Positions 34,881 to 43,648 of a DNA stretch of 64,000 nt are shown here, piece by piece. Origin of the DNA: an uncultured Prevotella sp. (lineage in GTDB: Bacteria > Bacteroidota > Bacteroidia > Bacteroidales > Bacteroidaceae); contig CALBLK010000022.1 of NCBI GenBank assembly GCA_937895845.1, positions 36,027 through 100,026 of the forward strand, given 5' to 3'. Within the stretch, counting starts at the first letter, position 1; each line of letters begins with the position of its first letter. The translations under genes were made by a program, and so were the position numbers. The notes below the pieces were generated by a model, which was not told the DNA's origin, ran no database searches, and was given only the letters and a program-made list of their open reading frames with translations.

Positions 34881-36293
34881 ATGAGTGACAAGGAGAACAA
34901 AGAGGAGCTGCTGCGGCTGATACGCCAGAACCGCCCCATGACCATGGGACAGCAGCTGCGGCTCACCCTGCAGCTGAGCACCCCGGCCATACTGGCCCAG
35001 CTCACCACCACGATGATGCAGTACATTGACGCCTCGATGGTGGGCAGCATGGGCGCCGAGGCCTCGGCCGCCATCGGCCTTGTGGAGACCACCACATGGC
35101 TGCTGGGCAGCGTGTGCTCGGCCACCGCCGCGGGATTCTACGTGCAGGTGGCCCACCAGCTGGGCTCTAACGACAGCGCCAGGGCGCGCAGCACCCTGCG
35201 CCAGGGCATCGTGTCGGTGCTGGCGGTGAGCATCGTGCTGGGCATGGCGGCACTGTGCGCCAGCCCGTTCCTGCCGGCATGGCTCGGAGGCAGCGAGGAC
35301 ATCAACGCCACGGCATCGGCCTACTTTGCCGTCATCGCCATGGCCCTGCCCGCGTTCCAGTTCTCCATGTTTGGTGCCGGCATGCTCCGCAGCAGCGGCA
35401 ACATGGTGGTGCCAAGCGCCATGAGCGTGGTGATGATGGCACTCAACGTGGTGTTCAACTTCTTCCTCATCTTCCCCACGCGCACAGCCAGTCTGCTGGG
35501 CGCGGCGGTCACCATACCCGGCGCGGGCCTGGAGGTGAGGGGGGCTGCCATCGGCACGGTGTCGGCGGAGCTTGTTGCAGCCGCCATCACGATGTACCTG
35601 CTCTGCTTCCGCTCCAGGGAGCTTTCGCTGCGCATTGACAGCGGCCGCTTCCGCCCCACGCGGCAGGTGGTGCGGCAGGCGCTCCGCATCGGGCTGCCCA
35701 TGGGACTGCAACAAGCCATCATGTGCTCGGCCTATGTGGTGACCACCGTCATCATCGCCCCGCTGGGCACCATTGCCATAGCGGCCCACTCGTTTGGCAT
35801 CATCGTGGAGAGCCTCTGCTATATGCCGGGCTACGGCATAGCCGACGCGGCCACCACCCTTGTGGGCCAGAGCATCGGGGCGCGGAGGCACGACCTGACG
35901 AAGCGCTTTGCCTGGCTGTCGGTGGCGCTGGGCGTGGCGGTCATGGCGGCCATGGGCGTGTGCATGTATGCCGGAGCCCCCCTTGCCATGGCACTGATGA
36001 CACCGGTCGCCGAGGTGCGCCAGCTGGGCGTGGAGGTGCTCCGCATCGAGGCCTTCGCCGAGCCGATGTTCGCCGCAGCCATTGTCTGCTACGGCGTGTT
36101 CGTCGGAGCGGGCAAGACGCTGGCGCCAAGCGTGATGAACCTGGTCAGTATGTGGGGCGTGCGCATCACGCTGGCCGCCCTGCTGGCACCCACGATGGGG
36201 CTCAGAGGGGTGTGGCTGGCCATGTGCATCGAGCTGTGCTTCCGCGGCCTCATCTTCCTCGGCAGACTGCGCTGGGGCCGGTGGACGGACTGA
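34881..36293 (+). CDS. MATE-family multidrug/sodium exporter
   Basis: A 470-residue inner-membrane transporter from the ATG at 34881 (MSDKENKEELLRLIRQNRPM). Twelve hydrophobic segments form the two six-helix bundles of the MATE fold, starting LSTPAILAQLTTTMMQYIDASMVG in the first and LRIGLPMGLQQAIMCSAYVV in the second, where the motifs of the NorM/DinF type occur. It would extrude cationic organic compounds using H+ or Na+. A -7 box TAATTTTG lies at 34838-34845. The following DUF3737 gene is separated by a short purine repeat. Confidence 0.93.
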   Translation: MSDKENKEELLRLIRQNRPMTMGQQLRLTLQLSTPAILAQLTTTMMQYIDASMVGSMGAEASAAIGLVETTTWLLGSVCSATAAGFYVQVAHQLGSNDSARARSTLRQGIVSVLAVSIVLGMAALCASPFLPAWLGGSEDINATASAYFAVIAMALPAFQFSMFGAGMLRSSGNMVVPSAMSVVMMALNVVFNFFLIFPTRTASLLGAAVTIPGAGLEVRGAAIGTVSAELVAAAITMYLLCFRSRELSLRIDSGRFRPTRQVVRQALRIGLPMGLQQAIMCSAYVVTTVIIAPLGTIAIAAHSFGIIVESLCYMPGYGIADAATTLVGQSIGARRHDLTKRFAWLSVALGVAVMAAMGVCMYAGAPLAMALMTPVAEVRQLGVEVLRIEAFAEPMFAAAIVCYGVFVGAGKTLAPSVMNLVSMWGVRITLAALLAPTMGLRGVWLAMCIELCFRGLIFLGRLRWGRWTD

Positions 36294-36319
36294 GGGTGAC
36301 ACACAGAAGGGGAAGGACA

Positions 36320-36345
36320 AGAAAGAAGAAAGAAAGAAAGAAAAA
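36320..36345 (+). repeat. Purine-rich GAAA microsatellite
   Basis: Four to five tandem AAGA/GAAA units lie 15 bp upstream of the DUF3737 start codon, where a ribosome binding site is expected. Such tracts can change length by slippage. Confidence 0.6.
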
Positions 36346-36360
36346 TAGATAGATTGTGTT

Positions 36361-37209
36361 ATGGAACTAATTAGTAACAAGGTTTTCGGGGGCGAGCGCC
36401 CTCTGTTTGAGATTCACAACGTTGAGCTTGACCACGTGCGCGTGACCTTTGGCGAGTCGGGCATCAAGGAGTGCAGCAACATCGTCTGCCGCAACTGCTA
36501 CTTCGAGGGCAAGTACCCCCTGTGGCACGTCGAGGGTTCAGAAATTGCCGACTGCTACTTCGCCCCGGGCTCGCGCTCGGCCATCTGGTATTCCAACAAC
36601 ATGAAGATGAAGGACTGCGTGATCAACGGACCCAAGTTTTTCCGCGAGATGAAGAACCTGGAGCTGACCAACGTCACCATCAACGACGCCGACGAGACTT
36701 TCTGGGGCATTGACGGCCTGACGCTCCGCAACGTGGTGCTCCACGACGGCACCTACCCCTTCATGCACTGCAGGCATATCCGCGTTGACGGTCTGGAGAG
36801 TGACAGCAAGTACGTGTTCCAGTACTGCAAGGACGTGGAAATCAGAAACGCCCGCATTGACACCAAGGACTCGTTCTGGGAGGTGGATGACGTCACCGTG
36901 TACGACTCGGAGCTTAGCGGCGAGTATCTGGGCTGGCACTCCAGGAACCTGAGGCTGGTAAACTGCCACATCGCGGGCGAGCAGCCGCTGTGCTACGCCA
37001 AGAACCTGGTGCTGGAGAACTGCACCTTCGACCCGGAGTGCGACCGCGCCTTCGAGTATTCCACCGTGCAGGCCGACATCAAGGGGAGCATCAAGAGCGT
37101 GAAGAACCCCTCGTCGGGCCGCATCGTGGCCGACAGCTACGGCGAGATTATACTTGACAAGAACATCAAGGCGCCGGCCGACTGCGAGATTGTGGCAAGA
37201 AAACAATAA
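36361..37209 (+). CDS. DUF3737 beta-helix protein
   Basis: A 282-residue cytoplasmic protein (no signal peptide) made of repeated short strands, with turns such as NCYFEGKYPLWHVEGSEIAD, CVINGPKFFREMKNLELTNV and DSELSGEYLGWHSRNLRLVN. These form a right-handed parallel beta-helix that matches the DUF3737 family. The function of the family is unknown. It is 20 bp ahead of the MalY-type aminotransferase gene and likely co-transcribed, which is a gene pair that recurs in gut bacteria as far as I recall. Confidence 0.8.
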   Translation: MELISNKVFGGERPLFEIHNVELDHVRVTFGESGIKECSNIVCRNCYFEGKYPLWHVEGSEIADCYFAPGSRSAIWYSNNMKMKDCVINGPKFFREMKNLELTNVTINDADETFWGIDGLTLRNVVLHDGTYPFMHCRHIRVDGLESDSKYVFQYCKDVEIRNARIDTKDSFWEVDDVTVYDSELSGEYLGWHSRNLRLVNCHIAGEQPLCYAKNLVLENCTFDPECDRAFEYSTVQADIKGSIKSVKNPSSGRIVADSYGEIILDKNIKAPADCEIVARKQ

Positions 37210-37229
37210 GGAAGGAAAGGCGACAGCTC

Positions 37230-38411
37230 ATGAACTACAACTTTGACAAGCTTACAGAGCGCCGGGGCACCAACTCCTACAAGTGGGATGCCGCCGGCAG
37301 TGACACGCTGCCGATGTGGGTGGCCGACATGGACTTTGAGACCGCACCTAACATCGTCGAGGCCCTTCAGCGGCGGGTGGCCCACGGCATCTTTGGCTAC
37401 ACCAAGGTGCCCGGCAGCTATTTCGAGGCTGTGACCGGATGGTTTGCCCGTCGCCACGGGTGGCGCTTCCCCAAGGAGTGGATTGTGTACACCTCGGGGG
37501 TGGTGCCGGCCATCTCGGCCATCATCAAGGCCATGACCATGACAGGCGACCAAGTGATTGTGCAAGGGCCTGTGTACAACTGCTTCTTCTCGTCCATCCG
37601 CAACAATGGCTGCGAGGTGGTGTCGAACAGTCTCGTCCGCCATGGCGACACCTATGTGATGGACTTTGACGACCTGGAGCGCAAGGCATCAAGCCCGAGA
37701 GCGCGCCTGCTGCTGCTCTGCAACCCCCACAACCCGGCCGGCCGGGTGTGGACGCGCGAGGAGCTTGAACGCCTCGGCGATATTTGCCGGCGCAACAGCG
37801 TCACCGTGGTGGCCGATGAGATACACTGCGAGTTTGTGGCCCCTGGCCATGCGTATGTGCCCTACGGCACACTGCCGCCGGAACTGTCGGCCAGCGCCAT
37901 TGTGTGCAACTCGCCCAGCAAGGCGTTCAACATAGCCGGGCTGCAGATAGCCAACATCATCTGCGCCAACGACAGCACACGGCAGAGGATTGACCGCGCC
38001 ATCAACATCAACGAGGTGTGCGATGTCAACCCCTTTGGCGTCATTGCCCTGCAAGCGGCCTACACCGACGAGGGAGCCGACTGGCTCCGCCAGCTCAACG
38101 CCTATATCTACGGCAACTATCTGTTCCTGAAGCAATACTTTGACCGGCACCTGCCCATGTTCCCCGTCACCCGGCTTGAGGGCACCTACCTGGTGTGGGT
38201 GGACTGCGCCGTGCTCGGCAGACCGTCGGCGGCCATCGAGCAGCACCTGCTGGACAACGCAAAGGTATGGGTGAACGCTGGAGAGATGTATGGCACTGAG
38301 GGGCGCCACTTCATCCGCGTAAACATTGCCTGCCCACGCAAGCGGCTGGAAGACGGTATGAACCGGATACGCAAGGGGCTGGAGAGCCTGATGGCAGAAG
38401 AAAAATGCTAA
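37230..38411 (+). CDS. MalY/PatB-family PLP-dependent C-S lyase
   Basis: A 393-residue fold-type I PLP enzyme. Family hallmarks are the N-terminal WVADMDFETAPNIVEAL, the AGRVW and NPHNPAGRVW motif, the DEIHCEF acidic motif and the PLP lysine in NSPSKAFNIAGLQ. Members act as cystathionine beta-lyase (methionine synthesis) or cysteine desulfhydrase. With metY and cysK 2-5 kb downstream, a role in sulfur amino acid metabolism is likely. It is followed by a bidirectional terminator. Confidence 0.9.
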   Translation: MNYNFDKLTERRGTNSYKWDAAGSDTLPMWVADMDFETAPNIVEALQRRVAHGIFGYTKVPGSYFEAVTGWFARRHGWRFPKEWIVYTSGVVPAISAIIKAMTMTGDQVIVQGPVYNCFFSSIRNNGCEVVSNSLVRHGDTYVMDFDDLERKASSPRARLLLLCNPHNPAGRVWTREELERLGDICRRNSVTVVADEIHCEFVAPGHAYVPYGTLPPELSASAIVCNSPSKAFNIAGLQIANIICANDSTRQRIDRAININEVCDVNPFGVIALQAAYTDEGADWLRQLNAYIYGNYLFLKQYFDRHLPMFPVTRLEGTYLVWVDCAVLGRPSAAIEQHLLDNAKVWVNAGEMYGTEGRHFIRVNIACPRKRLEDGMNRIRKGLESLMAEEKC

Positions 38412-38448
38412 AACCCGAGCCACACACAACAGTGGCCAGGTTTTAGCA
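38406..38448. terminator. Bidirectional terminator
   Basis: A 10-bp outer stem (38406-38415 and 38439-38448, TGCTAAAACC) and an inner 5-bp stem (GCCAC/GTGGC) form one long hairpin between the C-S lyase gene and the convergent small membrane protein gene. The A- and T-rich flanks suit both strands. Confidence 0.8.
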
Positions 38449-38469
38449 GACAACTGGAACTTTAAATAT

Positions 38470-38718
38470 TTACAGTATCACTGAGTAGAGCAGCAGCTCC
38501 CCGACAGCCAGGAAAGTCACAAGGGCGAGCAGGTAGATGTACGGTTGCTCCTGTCTGATGAAGCCGGCCAGTCCGCGGCTGCGCTGCCAGTGGTTCTCCC
38601 GGTAATGCTTGTAGTCATTCAGCATCACGCAGACCACGCCAATGGGAGGAATGATGATGACCAGCATAGCAGCCAGACTGCCCATTTCGTTTAAAAGTGC
38701 CGTTAGGTATCCTGTCAT
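38470..38718 (-). CDS. Small two-helix membrane protein, unknown function
   Basis: An 82-residue protein with two hydrophobic segments (GSLAAMLVIIIPPIGVVCVML and YIYLLALVTFLAVGELLLYSVIL) joined by a basic hydrophilic loop (YKHYRENHWQRSRGLAGFI). No family is recognised. Support comes from a clear -7 box on the same strand (TAATTTTG, 38747-38740), a terminator after its stop and a normal-looking N-terminus. It could be a regulatory or stress-related micro-membrane protein. Confidence 0.6.
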   Translation of the reverse strand: MTGYLTALLNEMGSLAAMLVIIIPPIGVVCVMLNDYKHYRENHWQRSRGLAGFIRQEQPYIYLLALVTFLAVGELLLYSVIL

Positions 38719-38767
38719 ACGCCGTTTCTCTTAGCGCTGCAAAATTAAACGTTTTCCGTTGAAACGG

Positions 38768-38844
38768 GGTGTCTCTTTCATGGCTTAGGTGTCTCTTTCC
38801 TACCAAAAGGGTGTTTCATTTGTAGGAATGAAACACCCTTTTGG
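38768..38844. repeat. Short direct repeats and a 17-bp inverted repeat
   Basis: GGTGTCTCTTTC occurs at 38768-38779 and 38788-38799 (20-bp step). It is followed by a perfect inverted repeat with 17-bp arms (38803-38819 and 38828-38844), whose left arm carries the related GGGTGTTTCAT. The rest of the 295-bp gap up to the end of the AraC gene (39013) shows no gene. The hairpin could terminate or be the remnant of a mobile repeat. Confidence 0.65.
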
Positions 38845-39013
38845 CCTCAACGGGCACAAGGGCTGCAGCATTTTCCCCAAATAGGCCATTATAACAAGGA
38901 GGCGGCTACTTGGGCATATCTTCAACTTTTCCGCCCCTTGTCACTGTTTGTTTCAGACTGCGACCTGTGACAAAAGCCAAAGGCCGGTTTGGGCTTACGA
39001 AAAATCCCAGGTG

Positions 39014-40177
39014 TCAGTCTGCGGCATTTCCGCCACCAGAAAATTGGAAAGTCTCCCTCCACTGTCCGGGCGACATGCCAGTCTTCGCCTTGAATATCTT
39101 GTAGAGATGGGCGTGCGAGGAGAAGCCGCACTCTGCCGAGATAAAGGCGTTGCTGTAAGTGGGGTTGGCCATCAGGATGCGTTGCGCCTCCCGGAAACGG
39201 ATGTCACTGAGCCAGACACGGAACGTGCAGTTAAGACAGCAGTCAAAATAAAGGCTCAGCTCGTCACGCGGAATCTTGAGATGCCTGGAGAGCGAGGGCA
39301 TATTGGCCGTACTGTCTCTGAAGCCCCCCTTGGCGCACCAGCCGTCAAGCGCCTTCGCGATTTGGTCTGCGCGATGGGCTGGCAAGCGCATCGCGACAGC
39401 CCCGGACCCCCGGACATCGGGGGTGTCTCCGCCTGCAGAAAGGGCACAGGGGCTTTCGCCATCGGCATTGTCATCGTCCAAGATGCCGTCAATAGGCATA
39501 AAGTTATAGCCCAGTCCGATGAAGGCAAGGGTAAAGGCAAACAGCGACATGAGCATCAGCGGGCCGAAGATATATAATAAGGTGTGCGAGGGCATGGCCA
39601 CAGCGAGCATGAGCGCAGACACGCACAGCAGGATGTAGCAAGTCCAGGTGTAACGCTCAAATGGCACTGTGTCGGCACCGGTCTGCACCTCTATCTTCTT
39701 GCGGCAGTGCCGGATTTCCCGAATGTTGGCTGTGATGAAAAAGACTATGCTTGCGACAAACAGCGCGAACATCGCATAACGCCAGCCACCGATGCGGAGA
39801 CTGTGGGCGGAGAGCCACCCTGCGGCAAAGGCAGCGAGGATGAGCACATAGCAGACAGCGCTGACAGCAAGGTAGCGCCGGCGGCCCGGGCGCGCACACT
39901 CAAGGTTGAAGATGCCAAAGGAAACAAGGAATGCCACCGGCGTATAGAACAGAATGTTGACCACAGCGCCAACCTCGTCGCCCGAGGCACGCACGCCCTT
40001 CTCCATCTGTAGCACATAGTGGCCGGCAAGTGTGGCCATCGCAACGCACAGCATCCACCGCGACTGCTCGTAGCGCCGGCTTGACCAGCGCATCTGGACA
40101 CTCGAGGCGGCCAAGGCCATTGCCAGCATTGCCGTAACGATACAGCTGGCAAACTGAAGCAAGTAAAGTGTGTTCAT
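39014..40177 (-). CDS. Membrane-anchored AraC-family transcriptional regulator
   Basis: A 387-residue protein from the ATG at 40177. The N-terminal 220 residues have about six to seven hydrophobic segments (LLQFASCIVTAMLAMALAAS, AVVNILFYTPVAFLVSFGIF, YLAVSAVCYVLILAAFAAGWL, YTWTCYILLCVSALMLAVAM, MSLFAFTLAFIGLGYNFM). The C-terminal 100 residues are an AraC/XylS DNA-binding domain with two helix-turn-helix units (PSLSRHLKIPRDELSLYF and NAFISAECGFSSHAHLYKIF, ending KTGMSPGQWRE). It would sense a membrane or periplasmic cue. It is divergent from metY and shares a 279-bp gap carrying operator-like repeats. Confidence 0.9.
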   Translation of the reverse strand: MNTLYLLQFASCIVTAMLAMALAASSVQMRWSSRRYEQSRWMLCVAMATLAGHYVLQMEKGVRASGDEVGAVVNILFYTPVAFLVSFGIFNLECARPGRRRYLAVSAVCYVLILAAFAAGWLSAHSLRIGGWRYAMFALFVASIVFFITANIREIRHCRKKIEVQTGADTVPFERYTWTCYILLCVSALMLAVAMPSHTLLYIFGPLMLMSLFAFTLAFIGLGYNFMPIDGILDDDNADGESPCALSAGGDTPDVRGSGAVAMRLPAHRADQIAKALDGWCAKGGFRDSTANMPSLSRHLKIPRDELSLYFDCCLNCTFRVWLSDIRFREAQRILMANPTYSNAFISAECGFSSHAHLYKIFKAKTGMSPGQWRETFQFSGGGNAAD

Positions 40178-40296
40178 CCTTGATTGTTTTCTTGTTTGCG
40201 AAAGTACATTTTTTTTCTGAATAAAGACCTCCGCGGCCCAGATTATCGTACTTTTCCCCACCCACTTTCCTCAAACCCGGGAGAAAAGGGCAGATA

Positions 40297-40366
40297 TACC
40301 ACGATTGTGGTAGTCCAAATACCACCATCATGCGATTTCGAAACACGTTTTTTCGCCGTAACTTTG
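40297..40366 (+). promoter_or_regulatory. metY promoter with TACCAC/GTGGTA operator-like repeats
   Basis: A -7 box TAACTTTG (40359-40366) precedes metY. Upstream are TACCAC (40297-40302) and GTGGTA (40307-40312) around a 4-bp centre, then another TACCAC (40320-40325), forming overlapping inverted repeats. This suggests binding of a dimeric regulator, but which one is unknown. No SAM or other riboswitch was recognised. Confidence 0.55.
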
Positions 40367-40456
40367 CACAGTGAACAAAACACCCGGCAAACAGGCAGGG
40401 CCGTAAGAGAGAGAACACGCCTGACATAACAATAAACACATAGAAAGGACGAACCT

Positions 40457-41740
40457 ATGAGCAAAAAGAAACTGCATTTCGAGACCTTACAGCTCCATGT
40501 AGGACAGGAGCACGCCGACCCCGCGACCGACAGCCGCGCCGTTCCCATCTACCAGACAACGTCGTACGTGTTTCACAACTCGCAGCACGCCGCCGACCGC
40601 TTCGGTCTGCGCGACGCCGGCAACATCTACGGCCGTCTGACCAACTCGACACAGGCTGTGCTCGAAGACCGCGTGGCCGCCCTTGAGGGCGGCGTGGCCG
40701 GCCTGGCAGTGGCGTCTGGCGCAGCCGCCATCACCTACGCCCTGCAGAACGTGGCCCGCAACGGCGACCATGTTGTGGCGGCCAACAACCTTTATGGCGG
40801 CACCTTCAACCTGCTGGAGCACACGCTGAGCACGCAGGGGGTGGAGACCACCATTGTAGACCCCGCCGACTTCGATGCCGTTGACGCCGCATTCCGCCCG
40901 AACACAAAAGCTATCATCATAGAGACCTTTGGCAATCCCAACGCCAGCGTGACCGACATTGACCGTATCGCCGAGATTGCCCACCGTCACAACACCATCG
41001 TCATCGTGGACAACACGTTTGGCACCCCCTTTCTCATCCGGCCCATCGAGCACGGAGCCGATGTGGTGGTCCACTCGGCCACCAAGTTCATCGGCGGCCA
41101 TGGCTCGTCACTCGGCGGTGTCATCGTTGACGCAGGCAAGTTCGACTACAAGGCGAACGCCGACAAGTATCCCTCGCTGGCCAAGCCCGACCCCAGCTAC
41201 CACGGAGCAGTGTTTGCCGATGTGGCCGGACCGGCTGCCTTCGTGACCCGCATCAGGGCGGTGATTCTGCGCGACACCGGCGCCACCATCAGCCCCTTCA
41301 ACGCCTGGATTCTGCTCCAGGGGCTGGAGACACTGAGCCTGCGCGTGGAGCGCCATGTGTACAACACGCTGAAAGTGGTCGACTTCCTGGCCAGCCATCC
41401 CAAGGTGGCGCGCGTGAACCATCCCTCACTGCCATCGCACCCAGATCACCAGCTGTATAACAAGCTGTTCCCGAACGGTGGCGGGAGCATCTTCACCTTT
41501 GAAATAAAGGGAGGCGAGAAGGAGGCATGGGCCTTCATCGACAAGCTGAAAATATTCTCACTGCTGGCCAACGTGGCCGATGTGAAGAGCCTGGTGATTC
41601 ACCCGGCTACAACCACCCACTCGCAAATGACCCCGCAGGAGCTGGAAGAGCAGCACATCTACCCCTCAACCATCCGCCTGAGCATCGGCACTGAGCATAT
41701 CGACGACATTATTGATGACCTCAAGCAGGCACTTGGATAA
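40457..41740 (+). CDS. metY: O-acetylhomoserine sulfhydrylase / cysteine-type synthase
   Basis: A 427-residue PLP-dependent enzyme of the Cys/Met-metabolism family that joins sulfide or methanethiol with O-acetylhomoserine (and possibly O-acetylserine). It shows FETLQLHVGQEHADPATDSR at the N-terminus, YGRLTNSTQAVLE with the PLP-phosphate Tyr, VDNTFGTPF, and the PLP lysine in HSATKFIGGHGSSLGG, all at full length. It is followed by cysK after 137 bp. It belongs to the sulfide assimilation branch with the adjacent cysK and the distant cysE. Confidence 0.93.
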   Translation: MSKKKLHFETLQLHVGQEHADPATDSRAVPIYQTTSYVFHNSQHAADRFGLRDAGNIYGRLTNSTQAVLEDRVAALEGGVAGLAVASGAAAITYALQNVARNGDHVVAANNLYGGTFNLLEHTLSTQGVETTIVDPADFDAVDAAFRPNTKAIIIETFGNPNASVTDIDRIAEIAHRHNTIVIVDNTFGTPFLIRPIEHGADVVVHSATKFIGGHGSSLGGVIVDAGKFDYKANADKYPSLAKPDPSYHGAVFADVAGPAAFVTRIRAVILRDTGATISPFNAWILLQGLETLSLRVERHVYNTLKVVDFLASHPKVARVNHPSLPSHPDHQLYNKLFPNGGGSIFTFEIKGGEKEAWAFIDKLKIFSLLANVADVKSLVIHPATTTHSQMTPQELEEQHIYPSTIRLSIGTEHIDDIIDDLKQALG

Positions 41741-41877
41741 GCAAGCGTGCAAGGCAATTCGCAAACATAACAAGTAAAACCAAATACATCAACAGGATAC
41801 GGCTGGCAGGGCCGGCCACCTTCCCTTGCGGACAGGCAGCCCACCAAGCCGGCCAAATCCACAAAAATCAAAGCATT

Positions 41878-42825
41878 ATGGCAAAAATAGCAAAACAGCT
41901 GACCGACCTGATTGGCAACACCCCCATGCTGGAACTGGGCAAATATTCAAGGGATAAAGGCATTGGCACTCCCATCATTGTCAAAGTGGAGTCGTTTAAC
42001 CCGGGCGGAAGCGTGAAAGACCGCATCGCCCTGGCCATGATAGAGGATGCCGAGCAGAGCGGCAGGCTCAAGCCAGGAGCCACCATCATTGAGCCAACCA
42101 GCGGCAACACCGGCGTGGGACTGGCACTGGTGGCTGCGGTGAAAGGCTACAAGCTGATACTGACCATGCCCGAGACGATGAGCGTGGAACGGCGAAACCT
42201 GGTCAAGGCCTACGGCGCCGAGGTGAGACTGACACCGGGAGCGGCAGGAATGGCCGGCGCCATCAAGGAGGCCGAGGCCCTGCGCGACGCCACACCGGGG
42301 GCTGTCATCCTGCAACAGTTTGAGAACCCAGCCAACCCGCGGCGGCACTACGAGACTACCGGCAGGGAGATATGGGAGCAGACAGGCGGAAAGGTAGACA
42401 TCTTCGTGGCCGGAGTGGGCACAGGCGGCACGGTGTCGGGCGTTGGCAAACGCCTCAAAGAACAGAACCCCAACGTGAAGATTGTGGCTGTGGAGCCGGC
42501 CTCATCGGCTGTGCTCAACGGAAAGCCGGCAGGCCCGCACAAGATACAGGGCATCGGCGCAGGCTTTGTCCCCAAGACTTACAACGCCCAGGTGATTGAC
42601 GAGGTGGTGGACGTTGACAACGACGACGCCATCCGCACCGGCCGCGAGCTGGCCCGCACCGAGGGACTGCTGGTGGGCATCTCATCAGGAGCGGCCGTGT
42701 ATGCCGCGCAACGGCTGGCCCTGAGGCCCGAGAACAAGGGGAAGACCATTGTGGCCCTGCTGCCCGACACTGGCGAGCGCTATCTGTCAACCGTGCTCTA
42801 CGCCTTTGACGAGTATCCGCTCTGA
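41878..42825 (+). CDS. cysK: Cysteine synthase A
   Basis: O-acetylserine sulfhydrylase, replacing the acetyl group of O-acetylserine with sulfide. The 315-residue protein has the PLP lysine in VESFNPGGSVKDRIAL, the TSGNTGVGLA asparagine loop, the phosphate-binding GTGGTVSG loop and the C-terminal ISSGAAVYAA. It directly follows metY; both use sulfide. The 5'-acting partner CysE is encoded at 11.5-12.4 kb. Confidence 0.96.
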   Translation: MAKIAKQLTDLIGNTPMLELGKYSRDKGIGTPIIVKVESFNPGGSVKDRIALAMIEDAEQSGRLKPGATIIEPTSGNTGVGLALVAAVKGYKLILTMPETMSVERRNLVKAYGAEVRLTPGAAGMAGAIKEAEALRDATPGAVILQQFENPANPRRHYETTGREIWEQTGGKVDIFVAGVGTGGTVSGVGKRLKEQNPNVKIVAVEPASSAVLNGKPAGPHKIQGIGAGFVPKTYNAQVIDEVVDVDNDDAIRTGRELARTEGLLVGISSGAAVYAAQRLALRPENKGKTIVALLPDTGERYLSTVLYAFDEYPL

Positions 42826-42892
42826 TGAAGAAAAAATGCTGATTTTCACAATTTTGTAACACTCGCGAAACATCTGTTTAAATGATTATATT

Positions 42893-42900
42893 TACTTTTG
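42893..42900 (+). promoter_or_regulatory. -7 promoter box of the two-component operon
   Basis: TACTTTTG, 24 bp before the response regulator start; no clear -33 element. Confidence 0.5.
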
Positions 42901-42924
42901 TAGCGTAATCGCAATGAAACAGAT

Positions 42925-43617
42925 ATGACAAACAATCACTACCGTATCCTCGTTGTGGACGACGAGGTAGACCTTTGCGAGATTCTGAAGTTCAATCTTG
43001 AGACCGAAGGCTACATTGTGGAAACAGCCAACTCAGCCGAGGAGGCGCTCACACGCGACCTCACGTCGTTCCAGCTCCTGCTGCTCGACGTGATGATGGG
43101 CGAGATGTCGGGGTTCGCCCTGGCGCGGCAGCTGCGCGCCAACAAGGCTACCAGCCGGCTGCCCATCATCTTCCTCACCGCGAGAGACACGGAGAACGAC
43201 ATGGTGACAGGGTTCAACCTGGGGGCCGACGACTACATCTCCAAGCCATTCTCCATCCGCGAGGTGCTGGTGAGGGTGCGCGCCGTGCTGCGCCGGACGG
43301 CAGAGGCCGACCATGAGGAAACGGCCAGAACCATCAGCTACCAGGGGCTGGAGCTGAACCTTGACAACAAGACGGTGACGGTGAACGGCACTGTGGTGCC
43401 GTTCACCAAGACCGAATTCGAGCTGCTGCACACCCTGCTCAGCGAGCGCGGCAGGGTGTTCTCGCGACAGGAACTTATCAACAGGGTGTGGCCGAGCGAC
43501 GTGATGGTGCTCGACCGCACGGTGGACGTGAACATCACCCGGCTGCGAAAGAAGATAGGCCCCTTTGCCAAGTGCATCGTCACCCGGCTGGGGTTCGGCT
43601 ACCTGTTTGAGGAATAA
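42925..43617 (+). CDS. OmpR-family response regulator
   Basis: A 230-residue regulator with an N-terminal receiver domain (acidic pocket DDE near residue 13, phospho-acceptor Asp55 in LLLLDVMMGEMSG, Lys in YISKPFSIRE) and a C-terminal winged-helix DNA-binding domain (KTEFELLHTLLSERGRVFSR, LINRVWPSDVMVLDRTVDVN). The kinase gene follows 31 bp downstream, forming a standard two-component pair, similar in layout to the Bacteroides RprX/RprY system. Targets are not identifiable from the sequence. Confidence 0.95.
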   Translation: MTNNHYRILVVDDEVDLCEILKFNLETEGYIVETANSAEEALTRDLTSFQLLLLDVMMGEMSGFALARQLRANKATSRLPIIFLTARDTENDMVTGFNLGADDYISKPFSIREVLVRVRAVLRRTAEADHEETARTISYQGLELNLDNKTVTVNGTVVPFTKTEFELLHTLLSERGRVFSRQELINRVWPSDVMVLDRTVDVNITRLRKKIGPFAKCIVTRLGFGYLFEE

Positions 43618-43648
43618 AGGGCACGGGGAGGTGGAAAGCGGCAGCTAA

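Noticed and set aside
40178..40456. SAM or other riboswitch upstream of metY
   Set aside because: The gap shows a promoter and operator-like repeats, but no long conserved multi-stem leader; the leader after the -7 box is about 90 nt and lacks such structure.
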